A stretch of 64,000 nucleotides of DNA, taken from positions 50,335,246-50,399,245 of the forward strand of contig OV277866.1 of NCBI GenBank assembly GCA_922989275.2, written 5' to 3'. Under the pieces are notes generated by a model. It did not search any database and had not been told where the DNA came from. It saw nothing but the letters and a program-made list of their open reading frames with translations. The position numbers and the translations under genes are program-made. The stretch is from Gari tellinella (taxonomy: Eukaryota; Mollusca; Bivalvia; Cardiida; Psammobiidae). Below, in pieces: positions 32,870-43,727 of this stretch (its first letter is position 1; every line of letters begins with the position of its first letter).

Positions 32870-33660
32870 GAAAATGACAGGCGACATACAACATCCAAAG
32901 ATGTGCTCACACTTGAGTATTCTTAGCTAATACAGTATATGAGATATCCTCTGGACCATGTTTTTCCATATTTGAGATCAAAGGTCCAGGTCACAGTGAG
33001 ATGAAAATGAATACTACATTTTATTACCACAAGCTATAATTATACACAATATTTGGTATTCCTAGATGATGTTTAATATTAAATATACTCCTGACAAGCC
33101 TTTTCTATAATTGAAATAATTGATCACATCAACCCTAAAAGTTGTATACGACACACTATAATCCAAAGATGAACTCACACAATTAATTTTATATCCGTTG
33201 CAGGTGCGGTATAGGAACTATGCCCAGAACACAAGCTTTTTATATTATCGTAGCTCATGGTCACCGTGACCCGAAAATGACTCCGTTATCCCAAGATGTA
33301 ATACTTACACAACAAAGTTGGTATCTCTAGCTAATGAGGTCTTGTGGTGTAGGAAACATGCTCCGGCTAAGTATTTGTTCTATAATGGAGACCAAGGTCA
33401 ATATCAACGACCTGGATATGTTACATTTTTCCCGCCATCATAAGATGTACGGTACTCACACATAAACGGTGGCCTCTGACTGATATAATTTGTTCTAACA
33501 CACTTTTGAACTAAATTATACAAAATGTTTGTCCATTGAGGTCAAAAGTCAATATAAACGTCACAATGTCTTGAAAATGGCATACTTTGCTATTCCAAGA
33601 TGTACTTACACGCCAAAATTGCTATCCTTAGCTCATTTGGTATAGGAAATATGCCCAGGG
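32870..33660 (+). repeat. Diverged tandem array of about 150-bp units (unit 1)
   Basis: Recurring phrases CCAAGATGTACTTACAC, ATCCTTAGCTAAT, AGGTCAATATAAACG and CTATAATTGAGA appear about every 150 bp. No reading frame. Equivalent array in unit 2 at 38290-39010, shorter by one 140-bp segment. Confidence 0.7.
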
Positions 33661-33684
33661 GCGTACATGTAACCGTCTGTGTAA

Positions 33685-33935
33685 TCAGTCATTTCACGAA
33701 ATTACTTAAAATTTCAGTCATTTCGTGAAATGACTGTTTCACTCAGTCATTTCGCGAAATGCCTGAAATGTCCATGTGTGAAATGACTTTTATTTAATTA
33801 ATTCAACAGTGGCTGTTCATTCATATCATTCAATATGCATTTTTGAAACATTGCATAAAATGACTTAGTGAAACAGTCATTTCACGTAATGACTGAAATT
33901 TCCAGTCATTTCATGAAATGACTGATTACACAGAT
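33685..33935. repeat. Cluster of AGTCATTTCACGAAATGACT palindromes (unit 1)
   Basis: At least six copies or half copies of the self-complementary AGTCATTTCRYGAAATGACT flank a short spacer, arranged so the whole block is itself inverted around about 33810. The equivalent in unit 2 is 39050-39300. Confidence 0.8.
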
Positions 33936-34337
33936 TAACGCACATACGCACAGTTCAAACACTATATCTAGATTCTGGCGCATAATAATGCAAAGAGAGT
34001 CTGTAGGAACTTTCTGCATACATTTGCTATGTATTAAGCAGTCTTACGTATCCTTGACAATGGCTTAAATGCGAAGGGGTTAAATCAACAAGAGTTAACT
34101 GTTAATCACGCTTTCCTATCATCTACACAGTATGGTTACCATCAACTTTGAATATATAGACATGTCTGATGATTTCCCTTGGTAATAATGTTAGGCGTAT
34201 GGTTTTGCTGTTGTTCGCTTTGTTCGGGGTTTTTAATGTTATGCTGTGCTATCTAGAAACATGAAATGTACGATCATAAAAGAATATACGTCAGACTGGT
34301 TTGATGTTGGTAATCCCTACTGGAATATACTGGAATA

Positions 34338-34542
34338 TACAGTAAAACATCTCTATTTCGACCAATAAATTTTGTTTGTTATCAGGTATTTTAAGCAGGT
34401 GACTGCTTAAAGCAAGGTAACAGTAAAACTGAAAGCTCCTTTAGGAGCTTTCTGTTTTACTGTCACATTGCATTAACCTGTCACCTGTCTTTTATACAAA
34501 TCAATTAGCCTTCGTTTTAGTGGTCGTAAATGAGAGACTGTA
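34338..34542. mobile_element. Family E MITE (unit 1)
   Basis: TACAGTAAAACATCTCTATT start and AATGAGAGACTGTA end. Core II is strongly paired: GACTGCTTAAAGCAAGGTAA, apex AGCTCCTTTAGGAGCT, CTGTCACATTGCATTAA. Confidence 0.83.
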
Positions 34543-34671
34543 AGTAGTTCTGTATTCGCATATCTTTGATGAAACAGGGGAAATAAATCTTGTAAATTTG
34601 ATTAATGTCGCTTTAAATCACGCACTCTATATCTCAAAGCAGCAGATAAAACTTTAATCCAGATTCTACAG

Positions 34672-34800
34672 TGGAGAAGACGTTATGCTTTTCCAATAAA
34701 TCTGTTTGTGCTATTATAATGATTATTTCCATTGTAAACAGATTGGGGCCAGATCAGACCCGACATCTGAACAGATTCCAAATTTTGTTTGGCTACTCAA
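34672..34800. repeat. Degenerate family C element (unit 1)
   Basis: TACAGTGGAGAAGACGTTAT start. A decayed core (GTAAACAGATTGGGGCCAG ... GATTCCAAATTTTGTTTGG) lacks the CCGGG apex. A copy is present in unit 2 at about 40034-40160. Confidence 0.6.
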
Positions 34801-34882
34801 ATAAAAAAAATGGTCGTCAGATATTGTAAAACAGATCTGTCATTTTCTACAACTTATTGCATTGCGTTTAGTTTTATATGGG

Positions 34883-35132
34883 TACAGTGGAGAATCTGTT
34901 ATTCTTTCCCGTTTAAACGCAAACGTACGCAAACGCAAAACACTAAAACGTAGAAAAGTACAACTTTTTGACAATTCTGATAATTCATGTTTATCTTGGT
35001 GGCAAACAGTTTGGAGCCTGATCAGACGCCGGGTTACCCGGCGTCTGATCTGGCTTCAAACTGTTTGCACTGCAAATAATAGTTTTAGCGTAAACGCGTT
35101 TATTGGGAAAGAATAACAGATTCTCCACTGTA
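34883..35132. mobile_element. Family C MITE inserted after duplication
   Basis: TACAGTGGAGAATCTGTTAT to AACAGATTCTCCACTGTA, 246 bp plus TA on both sides (34883-34884, 35131-35132). The matching place in unit 2 (ATATGGGTATGATCG, TA at 40250-40251) has one TA and no element: a clean filled/empty pair. Confidence 0.93.
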
Positions 35133-35173
35133 TGATCGACTAAAGCCAGCTCGAGATATCGAGGTTTGGCTGT
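35133..35173. repeat. Family H end fragment (unit 1)
   Basis: TGATCGACTAAAGCCAGCTCG and GATATCGAGGTTTGGCTGTA match the right end of family H. Also present at 40252-40292. Confidence 0.5.
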
Positions 35174-35228
35174 AATATGATAACAACTCATTGTAACGAC
35201 CGTACAAAAGAAAGTTTGTCGATGCATC

Positions 35229-35424
35229 TTAACTCTTTCCCTGCCAATGGCGCCATTAGGTGACTTTTGCAAATAGTAATGCGGCGTCTGATCCGAATCC
35301 AAACTGTTTGACAACCATATTTTTTCTGTCAAAATGCTCTAAATCTGACTTGAAATCTGACTTGAAAAAATATTGCTGACGACACGATATATGCAGATGA
35401 TAAAACTTGTCAGTGAAAGAGTTG
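35229..35424. mobile_element. Family A MITE, left half of core lost (unit 1)
   Basis: TTAACTCTTTCCCTGCC start, GTCAGTGAAAGAGTT end. Only the right arm of core I remains (GCGGCGTCTGATCCGAATCC). An identical arrangement is found in unit 2. Confidence 0.72.
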
Positions 35425-35546
35425 ACAAGAATGAAATCTTAAAGATGAAGTAAAACGCTACGAAACGAATTTTTCGCTTTTTGTATTAGGGGTCTGTACC
35501 AATATGACTTTAAGCAATCTGATTTAAAATTATTAACAATTATCAT

Positions 35547-35789
35547 TTAACTCTTTCAACACCATGGGCCTGTTTAAAATAGACTCGTTACATTTTCAAA
35601 CAGTGTAGACCTTGATCAGAGGGTTCATAAAAGAACCCTCTGAGCATGGTCTGCACTATTTTATTATCTAAACCAGTATTTATTTAACTATCCAGAAGTC
35701 CAAGTAGACTAGTTAATGTTTTGGTAACTAAAAAGATTGACAAGGGAACATAATAACCCACAATAGTTACTTAGTGTTGAATGAGTTAA
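35547..35789. mobile_element. Family F variant (unit 1)
   Basis: TTAACTCTTTCAACACCATG start and GTGTTGAATGAGTTAA end. Hairpin core with stem AAACAGTGTAGACC and apex GGGTTCATAAAAGAACCC. The TCAACACC ends differ from 527-776 while the core is shared. Confidence 0.78.
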
Positions 35790-36261
35790 AAACTGATTGT
35801 TTAATGTAATTACAACGATACAGGCAGTACCCGCAACCTTCCTTTGTGTTTCATTAATTGTTCTTTTTCAATCGCCTCCAGTCAAATTTACTACGGTATT
35901 ACCCGACAAAAAGATTAACATTGATTCGCCTAATTCGATTTTTCATCGTCTATAGCAACTTTAGATCCAACTGAACAGCGGTTGACTTGACTAAAGTGAC
36001 GTCATTTTACCGCCATTCTCAGTGTCCATTGGTTCGACAAACGGTGTTCCTTTGCCGAACTTAATACGCATGCGCTGGCCACAATTTACCTGACTTAAGG
36101 GTTTGAACTATAGTTCCACGTGAAGACGCTCAAACTAGTCCACAGCAGGATAAATGTTCAAGCAAGATAGACGTTGTCGCCATAGGGGAGAAGACAGACA
36201 CACAACTCATCTTATTCCCACCCCTGTCCCAACAGTCAAGAAAAAAGACATCAGGAGGATA

Positions 36262-37201
36262 CGAGGGGTGTTTCATAATTAATGCAACTAGATCAATAAC
36301 TTTAACAATATAAGTGCAAAATACATGTGTGATATATCATTCGAAAGAGCCATTCTTCGTCTACGCAATGGTATAATGCACAGTAAGATCACAAGACAAG
36401 ATAATTCACACCACGACACTAAATGACCCCAATTCAAGGGCACTGGACAGTTTTTGTGTATTTTTGAGGTAATGTTTCGAACAAATTTTGATAGTATAAT
36501 TACAATAACGGTTTTGTTATTTAAAATAATTTTATGAAACTTTCGGCCAAATAATTTTAGACAATAATACACACATTACGCAATTTAAAATTATATTATA
36601 TCACAAAATGACAAAAATATGAATAATACTTAACTCTTACTGAAAATATCATAAACAATGGCACTACTGTAATGTTCAAGAGGTTTTGTTGAAACCTAGA
36701 ACACATTTTGTTATATCAAACCAGGCTGTAATTAAAGCAATTGAAGTAGATGTTCATGTTTTAAAATCAAATTATAGATATACGAATCTAGAAAAATTTC
36801 GTAACGTTCGAAAATTGATGTCAACTTTTGGCATTAGCAAAATGAGAAAATTTATTATTTTAAAATTGAGATTTAAAACAGCTGAGTCTTTTAATTGTGA
36901 TGACATCTTATTTATATTAAAATTCAGACAAAAACTGATATATTTCAAAAACAAAGTATAAAAATTTTACTTTTAAAAAAAGTTATTAGGTCAATAAGTA
37001 ATGTCTGAAAAGTGCTATTTCCTAGTGCCCTTGAGAAGGGGTCATTTAGATAAGTATTGTGATTTGTCCCGTGATGTGATCTAATCGTGCATTAAACCAT
37101 CGTGTAGGTATTGCCCTTTCCAACGACATATTTAACATGCATATTAAAATTATTATATCGAAGTTATTAATGGAGTTGCATTAATTATGAAACACCCCTC
37201 G
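36262..37201. mobile_element. Family J TA-flanked element, short copy (unit 2)
   Basis: CGAGGGGTGTTTCATAATTA to TATGAAACACCCCTCG, with TA at 36260-36261 and 37202-37203. It lacks the 1.7-kb block of the unit 1 copy. The ATG-less 91-codon frame differs from its unit 1 partner at several codons that change the amino acid, so no protein constraint is evident. Confidence 0.8.
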
Positions 37202-37347
37202 TACATGGCAAAGTGCTCCCTCAATACAACGGCCCTCCGAACAAGGATTCTCTCCTTTCAACAACGCTTGCCGCTGTTCCCCAATAGTTTATCGACGAGA
37301 AAGAGTATTTTCCATGGGACATATTGTGACAGAACTCCTTTGTTATT

Positions 37348-37922
37348 ACAATGCTCCCTCCCTACAACGACCATCCGAACATCTATTCCCCTCCTTACAA
37401 CATCGGCTTTCCGCTGTTCCCAAACAAGATCATTGTGTCAAACACTTTCTCTGCTGCAAAATCGTTTATTACAGTGGAGAAAACGTTATTCTTTCCCAAT
37501 AAACGCGTTTACGCTAAAACTATTATTTCCATTGCAAACAGTTTGGAGCCAGATCAGACGCCGGGTAACCCGGCGTCTGATCAGGCTCCAAACTGTTTGC
37601 CACTCAGATCAACATGAATACTCAAAATTGTCGAAAAGTTGTCCTTTTCTATGTTTTAGTGCAATGCGTTTGCGTACGTTTGCGTTTAAACGGGAAAGAA
37701 TAACAGATTCTCCACTGTAAACATGTTTGTCTGCTGGTTTTTCTAAATATCAACGCATTGAATATATTGACAGAAGATGCGTAATGAAGAGTGACAAACA
37801 GTTTGAATCCAGACCAGGGTCAAACTGTTTGCAAATGTATTCTAAGGCTATTGATTTTCCCTCCCCATAACAAATCTCTCCCTATAACAGCAAGCATAAT
37901 CTTTGTCCCCCAAATGGTGTTG
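37348..37922. mobile_element. Family B MITE split by family C (unit 2)
   Basis: Same composite as 31188-31784, with the C copy at 37470-37719. Its right end is cut off at CAAATGGTGTTGATACAG, where the inverted remnant begins. Confidence 0.75.
37470..37719. mobile_element. Family C MITE nested in B (unit 2)
   Basis: TACAGTGGAGAAAACGTTAT to AACAGATTCTCCACTGTA; core apex CGCCGGGTAACCCGGCG. The paralogue of 31312-31561, inserted before the segment duplicated. Confidence 0.88.
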
Positions 37923-38013
37923 ATACAGTTGATAAGATAAAGGTAATACACTTTGTTTTGTTAAATCCAACATTTCGTTATATCACAGTTCCTAGTTATT
38001 AGCTTCACTGTAT
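37923..38013 (-). repeat. Inverted remnant of the 31.8-kb TA element
   Basis: ACAGTTGATAAGATAAAGGT through TTAGCTTCACTGTA is the reverse complement of the left 90 bp of 31793-32570. The remainder of that element is absent here. Confidence 0.8.
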
Positions 38014-38289
38014 AATGGAATTCTATAGCGACAGTTTCGTACTGGAATAGTCAGACTCTCAAGGACCCTGGAATTAATTTATGTCCACCTTTATAGCTAA
38101 CCCTTGACACACCAAGTCATAAACTGTCTTTTGTATCTAATAAAGTGACAAATTAAAGCAAGTATATTACAGCTGGGAAAGCATAATTCTTTCCTAATGA
38201 ACGCGTTTGGTGCTATACTAATTAGTTCCATTACAAACAGTTTTGGCTAAATCAGATGTCGCAGACATTTCTATGAATGAGATTCAAAA

Positions 38290-39010
38290 GTAAGGTCACA
38301 CTGACCTGAAAATGACAGGCGACACCCAACATCCAAAGATGTGCTCACACTTGAGTATTCTTAGCTAATACAGTATATGAGATATCCTCTGGACCATGTT
38401 TTTCCATATTTTTCTATAATTGAGATAATTGATCACATCAACCCTAAAAGTTGTATACGACACACTATAATCCAAAGACGAACTCACACAATTAATTTTA
38501 TATCCGTTGCAGGTGCGGTGAATGCCCTGAACACTATGCCCTGAACACAAGCTTTTTATATTATTGATTTCAAAGAACGTAGCTCATGGTCACCGTGACC
38601 CGAAAATGGCTCCGTTATCCCAAGATGCAATACTTACACAACAAAGTTGGTATCTCTAGCTAATGTGGTCGTGTGGTGTAGGAAACATGCTTCGGCTAAG
38701 TATTTGTTCTATAATGGAGACCAAGGTCAATATCAACATGAAAGTCACATTGACCTAGATATGTTACATGTTTGCCGCCATCATAAGATGTACGATACTC
38801 ACACATAAACGGTGGCCTCTGACTGATATAATTTGGTCTAACACACTTTTGACCTCAATTATACAAAATGTTTGTCCATGGACAAACATTTTGTATAATT
38901 GAGGTCAAAAGTCAAGATAAACGTCACAATGTCTTGAAAATGGCATACGACACTTTGCTATTCCAAGATGTACTTACACGCCAAAATTGCTATCCTTAGC
39001 TCATTTGGTA
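38290..39010 (+). repeat. Diverged tandem array (unit 2)
   Basis: Paralogue of 32870-33660 with a deletion after TTTTTCCATATTT and a rearranged palindrome at 38846-38911. Confidence 0.68.
38846..38911. repeat. 66-bp perfect palindrome in unit 2
   Basis: CTTTTGACCTCAATTATACA, AAATGTTTGTCC, then ATGGACAAACATTT and its full complement to GGTCAAAAG. The unit 1 site (about 33502-33550) has only one partial arm followed by GAGGTCAAAAG. Confidence 0.9.
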
Positions 39011-39049
39011 TAGGAAATATGCCAGGGGCGTACAGGTAACCGTCTGTGT

Positions 39050-39300
39050 AATCAGTCATTTCACGAAATGACTAAACATTTCAGTCATTTCGTGAAATGA
39101 CTGTTTCACTTAGTCATTTCGCGAAATGCCTGAAATTTCCTTGTGTGAAATGACTTTTATTTAATTAATTCAACAGTGGCTGTTCATTCATATCATTCAA
39201 TATGCATTTTTGAAACATTGCATAAAATGACTTAGTGAAACAGTCATTTCACGTAATGACTGAAATTTCCAGTCATTTCATGAAATGACTGATTACGCAG
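39050..39300. repeat. Cluster of AGTCATTTCACGAAATGACT palindromes (unit 2)
   Basis: Same layout as 33685-33935, with ATGACTAAACATTTCAG in place of ATTACTTAAAATTTCAG. Confidence 0.8.
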
Positions 39301-39704
39301 ATTAACGCACATACGCACAGTTCAAACACTATATTTAGATTCTGGCGCATAATAATGCAAAGAGAGTCTGTAGGAACTTTCTGCATACATTTGCCATGTA
39401 TTAAGCAGTCAGACGTATCCTTGACAATGGCTTAAATGCGAAGGGGTTAAATCAACAAGAGTTAACTGTGAATCACGCTTTCCTATCATCTACACAGTAT
39501 GGTTACCATCAACTTTGAAGATATAGACATGTCTGATGATTTCCCTTGGTAATAATGTTAGGCGTATGGTTTTGCTGTTGTTCGCTTTGTTCGGGGTTTT
39601 TAATGTTATGCTGTGCTATCTAGAAACATGAAATGTACGATCATAAAAGAATATACGTCAGACTGGTTTGATGTTGGTAATCCCTACTGGAATATACTGG
39701 AATA

Positions 39705-39909
39705 TACAGTAAAACATCTCTATTTCGACCAATAAATTTTGTTTGTTATCAGGTATTTTAAGCAGGTGACTGCTTAAAGCAAGGTAACAGTAAAACTGAA
39801 AGCTCCTTTAGGAGCTTTCTGTTTTACTGTCACATTGCATTAAGCTGTCACCTGTCTTTTATACAAATCAATTAGCCTTCGTTTTAGTGGTCGTAAATGA
39901 GAGACTGTA
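39705..39909. mobile_element. Family E MITE (unit 2)
   Basis: Paralogue of 34338-34542. The core II right arm reads GCATTAAGCTGTCACC here, against GCATTAACCTGTCACC in unit 1; the G restores pairing with the left arm. Confidence 0.83.
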
Positions 39910-40347
39910 AGTAGTTCTGTATTCGCATATCTTTGATGAAACAGGGGAAATAAATCTTGTAAATTTGATTAATGTCGCTTTAAATCACGCACTCTATATC
40001 TCAAAGCAGCAGATAAAACTTTAATCCAGATTCTACAGTGGAAAAGACGTTATGCTTTTCCAATAAATCTGTTTGTGCTATTATAATGATTATTTCCATT
40101 GTAAACAGATTGGGGCCAGATCAGACCCGACATCTGAACAGATTCCAAATTTTGTTTGGCTACTCAAATAAAAAAAATGGTCGTCAAATATTGTAAAACA
40201 GATCTGTCATTTTCTACAACTTATTGCATTGCGTTTAGTTTTATATGGGTATGATCGACTAAAGCCAGCTCGAGATATCGAGGTTTGGCTGTAATATGAT
40301 AACAACTCATTGTAACGACCGTACAAAAGAAAGTTTGTCGATGCATC

Positions 40348-40544
40348 TTAACTCTTTCCCTGCCAATGGCGCCATTAGGTGACTTTTGCAAATAGTAATG
40401 CGGCGTCTGATCCGAATCCAAACTGTTTGACAACCATATTTTTTCTGTCAAAATGCTCTAAATCTGACTTGAAATCTGACTTGAAAAAATATTGCTGACG
40501 ACACGATATATGCAGATGATAAAACTTGTCAGTGAAAGAGTTGA
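40348..40544. mobile_element. Family A MITE, half core (unit 2)
   Basis: Paralogue of 35229-35424 with the same half-core state, so the deletion is older than the duplication. Confidence 0.72.
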
Positions 40545-40666
40545 CAAGAATGAAATCTTAAAGATGAAGTAAAACGCTACGAAACGAATTTTCCGCTTTT
40601 TTGTATTAGGGGTCTGTACCAATATGACTTTAAGCAATCTGACTTAAAATTATTAACAATTATCAT

Positions 40667-40907
40667 TTAACTCTTTCAACACCATGGGCCTGTTTAAAAT
40701 AGACTCGTTACATTTTCAAACAGTGTATACCTTGATCAGAGGGTTCATAAAAGAGCCCTCTGAGCATGGTCTGCACTATTTTATTATCTACACCAGTATT
40801 TATTTAACTATCCAGAAGTCCAAGTAGACTAGATCATGTTTTGGTAACTAAAAGATTGACAAGGGAACAAAATAACCCACAATAGTTACTTAGTGTTGAA
40901 AGAGTTA
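40667..40907. mobile_element. Family F variant (unit 2)
   Basis: Paralogue of 35547-35789. Apex here GGTTCATAAAAGAGCCC; right end GAAAGAGTTA. Confidence 0.75.
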
Positions 40908-41215
40908 CAAACTGATTGTTTAATGTAATTACAACGATACAGGCAGTACCCGCAACCTTCGTTTGTGTTTCATTAATTGTTCTTTTTCAATCGCCTCCAG
41001 TCAAATTTACTACGGTATTACCCGACAAAAAGATTAACATTAATTCGTCTAATTCGATTTTTCATCGGTTCCCTCGTCTTCCCATAATCAATCTAGTTTT
41101 CATTTTTTTTCATGTTTATTTGCATTACTGCAGGTAAATTCAACAATACTGCTACATGTAAATTTTTGCTAAGCACAAAGGGTATATACCTTCTTATGAA
41201 TCAATGCATTGACCC

Positions 41216-41464
41216 TACAGTGGAGAATCTGTTATTCTTTCCCGTTTAAACGCAAACGTACGCAAACGCAAATCACTAAAACGTAGAAAAGAACAACTTT
41301 TGGACAATTCTGATAATTCTTGTTTATCTTGGTGGCAAACAGTTTGGAGCCTGACCAGACGCCGGGTTACCCGGCGTCTGATCTGACTCCAAACTGTTTG
41401 CACTGCAAATAATAGTTTTAGCGTAAACGCGTTTATTGGGAAAGAATAACAGATTCTCCACTGT
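41216..41464. mobile_element. Family C MITE
   Basis: TACAGTGGAGAATCTGTTAT to AACAGATTCTCCACTGTA. Core I apex CGCCGGGTTACCCGGCG. It lies outside the tandem duplication, 149 bp downstream. Confidence 0.88.
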
Positions 41465-41868
41465 ATCACTTTCTCACCGTATAACTTGCAACTTTTTTTC
41501 TCTCAACTCAATAGAAACTTGGAGAAGTTATTGTCAGTTGTTTGACATTCATTTCATTGTTTCTAAAGTAAAACCGCATAACATTCCAAATTATACAATT
41601 AAATATATATGTAAAAACAGAAGAAAAAATATAAATAGACGACAACATGGTAGCGACTGAGTTAGGCGGGTTTTACGTCATATTGGCAGTGAAAGGGTTA
41701 CATGAATTTAAACATACGTACATAGCCTACTAATAAAATGTTCATTTAATATTAGAAATTACAGCAAATTTTATGTTCATTTCTGAAACAAACGCTATGC
41801 AATTCAATTTTAGAATTAATTGATTCAATTTTTAAAATGTTGACTATATTTGATTTTTGAATTTGAAT

Positions 41869-41942
41869 GACAGACAGTTCGAAGCCTGATCCGATACCGG
41901 GTTATCCGGTGTCTGATCAGGCTTCAAAACTGTTTGCTGCGA
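41869..41942. repeat. Core I hairpin without recognisable element ends
   Basis: ACAGACAGTTCGAAGCCTGA, apex ACCGGGTTATCCGGT, TGATCAGGCTTCAAAACTGT. No TTAA or TACAG termini are found within 200 bp on either side. The stem uses CGAAGCC/GGCTTC, distinct from the other families. Confidence 0.65.
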
Positions 41943-42030
41943 ACATAAGGATTTAAGACGGACATCATCTCTTTGAGTACAAACTTGTTGGAAATAATGA
42001 TTTATCCCCAGAAGCACAGAGGTTTATATC

Positions 42031-42908
42031 TACAGTGATGCTCACTTATAACGAACTTTGATAAGATGAAAAACTGCTTAATACAAACTAAAAATAAATC
42101 CCCGACTGCTTCCTTCTTTATTTCAATGGCCTCATGCTTGCTTAAGATAAAAACTGGATATAACGAAAAACTGGATAAGACAAACTGATTTTTAGGTCCC
42201 TAAACTGGATTTTACCTGTAAAATGGTTCTGTTAATACAACATGCCGGTCATTATCACAGTTTGACAAGTGGCTTACAAAGGTGACAGTACTTAATTGCT
42301 TTGCTGCTCATCACCTCAGATAACAAAACATTACCCAACCAACATGTTTTGTATATATGCTATTGATAGGATGTTCAAACAACTGGAAATAATTAGTTTA
42401 CTTTGCACATTATTTTTTTGGATCCAGATCAGATGCCTTATAACTGGGTGTCTGATCAGACTTCTTGCTGTTTGACACCTGTATTCTGCAAAAAGATAAC
42501 AACCACTGATGCTTTATCAACATACATGTAGTAGAACTTTTTTATATTAATAAAGTTTATTTATTAAATATTCATAATAGGTTGAGTTTTCTATTAATAC
42601 AAAATCAGGGAACAGGTTAAATTTTCAAGACGAAAAATGGCATTTCTTATGTCATAGCCAATCTTATTTTGTTATCATTTAATTATTCTATTTGGTACAA
42701 TTAAAAGAAATATTTAAGATTTAATTTCTATGCCTTTCTATATTTCTTTCTTTCTAATCAATTATGTACTAGAAGTATATTGAGTAAACATTTATTTATA
42801 TGCAAACTATTCACAAAGAAATTTCGATGTTTGGATAAGACGAAGTTTGGATAAGACGAACTAATTTGCAAGATCCCCTGAATTTCGTTATAAGTGAGCA
42901 TCACTGTA
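42031..42908. mobile_element. Family I TA-flanked element, 0.88 kb, with core I
   Basis: TACAGTGATGCTCACTTATA and mirrored TATAAGTGAGCATCACTGTA. Subterminal GGATAAGACGAA/AACTGGATAAGACAAAC repeats on both sides. A core I-like hairpin (about 42420-42475, GGATCCAGATCAGATGCC ... GTGTCTGATCAGA) is central. TA and CAGTG with TTATAACGAA resemble pogo/Tigger termini. No transposase frame. Confidence 0.82.
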
Positions 42909-43118
42909 CTGTCGATACCTATTCAGGTCAAACTTAATCAAAGTGAATACAAAAGCAATCAGCATAACCACTATACATTGCCTATAAATGTCGACAGCTT
43001 GTATTCACACTAGGTATTATACTGTAATTGTTGCAATCAAACAAGAGCCAAAACAGAGGTTTATCAGGTGTTCGTCCAGGATCGAAATCAGGTCACGCAA
43101 TTTCTGCAATATTTATTG

Positions 43119-43172
43119 TACAATGCTTCCTGCTTATAACGGCCCTCCCAACAACGATTCCCTCCGTACAAC
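43119..43172. repeat. Family B outer arm fragment
   Basis: TACAATGCTTCCTGCTTATA, ACGGCCCTCCCAACAACGA. Only the left outer arm is present. Confidence 0.55.
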
Positions 43173-43240
43173 AATGATTTCAACCCTAACCGTCAAACCC
43201 CTTTTCATGTATATAATTGGAATAAAATATGTTTAAACTT

Positions 43241-43724
43241 TACAGTTGAAAGTAGAATTCCGCTGAAGCTGGTGCTAGGGGCGTGAGCACTGTTGCATAT
43301 TTCAGTATTGCTCATGAACAGACTCAATTAAACCGAGTCTGCAATTTTCAGTATTTGCTTTATTTTCTGTGCTTTCAAAGGATCTCCCCTTATTCAGATT
43401 TATATAATTCACAACAGCAGATGTTAAGTGCTTGTGTGGCGGCTGTAAAAAGTCGCCCCGTACTTCATTCTCAGTGTTGTTATACTTTCTAGTCCTTTGG
43501 AATCATTGATTTCAGCGCATTTACAGTTGGAGGTTGAATTCCGCTTGCGCATCTATTACAGTTGAAAGTTGAATTCCGCTTAAGCTGGTGCTAGGGGGCG
43601 TGAGCACTGTTGCATATTTCAGTATTGCGCATGAACAGACTCAATTAAACCGAGTCTGCAATTTTCAGTATTTGCTTTGTTTTCTGTGCTTTCAAAGGAT
43701 CTCCCCTTATTCAGATTTATTTAA
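43241..43724 (+). repeat. Direct repeat pair of about 168 bp
   Basis: ACAGTTGAAAGTAGAATTCC ... AACCGAGTCTGCAATTTTCAG ... CTTATTCAGATTTAT (43242-43410) recurs at 43556-43724. Each holds an inverted repeat GACTCAATTAAACCGAGTC. A third start TACAGTTGGAGGTTGAATTC lies at about 43524. The 69- and 120-codon frames are translations of the repeat. Confidence 0.8.
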
Positions 43725-43727
43725 CAA

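Larger units (their letters stand above)
28065..35948 (+). repeat. Tandem segmental duplication, unit 1 (about 7.9 kb)
   Basis: Begins TCTATAGCAACTTTAGATCC and ends AATTCGATTTTTCATCG. The identical start immediately follows at 35949. TCG is present at all three boundaries, consistent with microhomology. Unit 1 holds four pieces missing from unit 2: the 29.1-30.8 kb block, a family C copy at 34885-35130, most of the 31.8-32.6 kb element, and about 140 bp near 32970-33110. Together these account for the 2.77-kb length difference. Confidence 0.9.
35949..41067 (+). repeat. Tandem segmental duplication, unit 2 (about 5.1 kb)
   Basis: Head-to-tail copy of unit 1 with few base differences over matched parts (for example GAACACCGG against GAACAGCGG near the start). 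Unit 2 alone has a 66-bp perfect palindrome (38846-38911) and an inverted remnant at 37923-38013. No protein gene lies in either unit, so the duplication copied only repeats and anonymous sequence. Confidence 0.9.

Noticed and set aside
34380..34480. Strong hairpins as intrinsic transcription terminators
   Set aside because: The hairpins are MITE cores in an animal genome, are not placed after genes and have no consistent T-tract.
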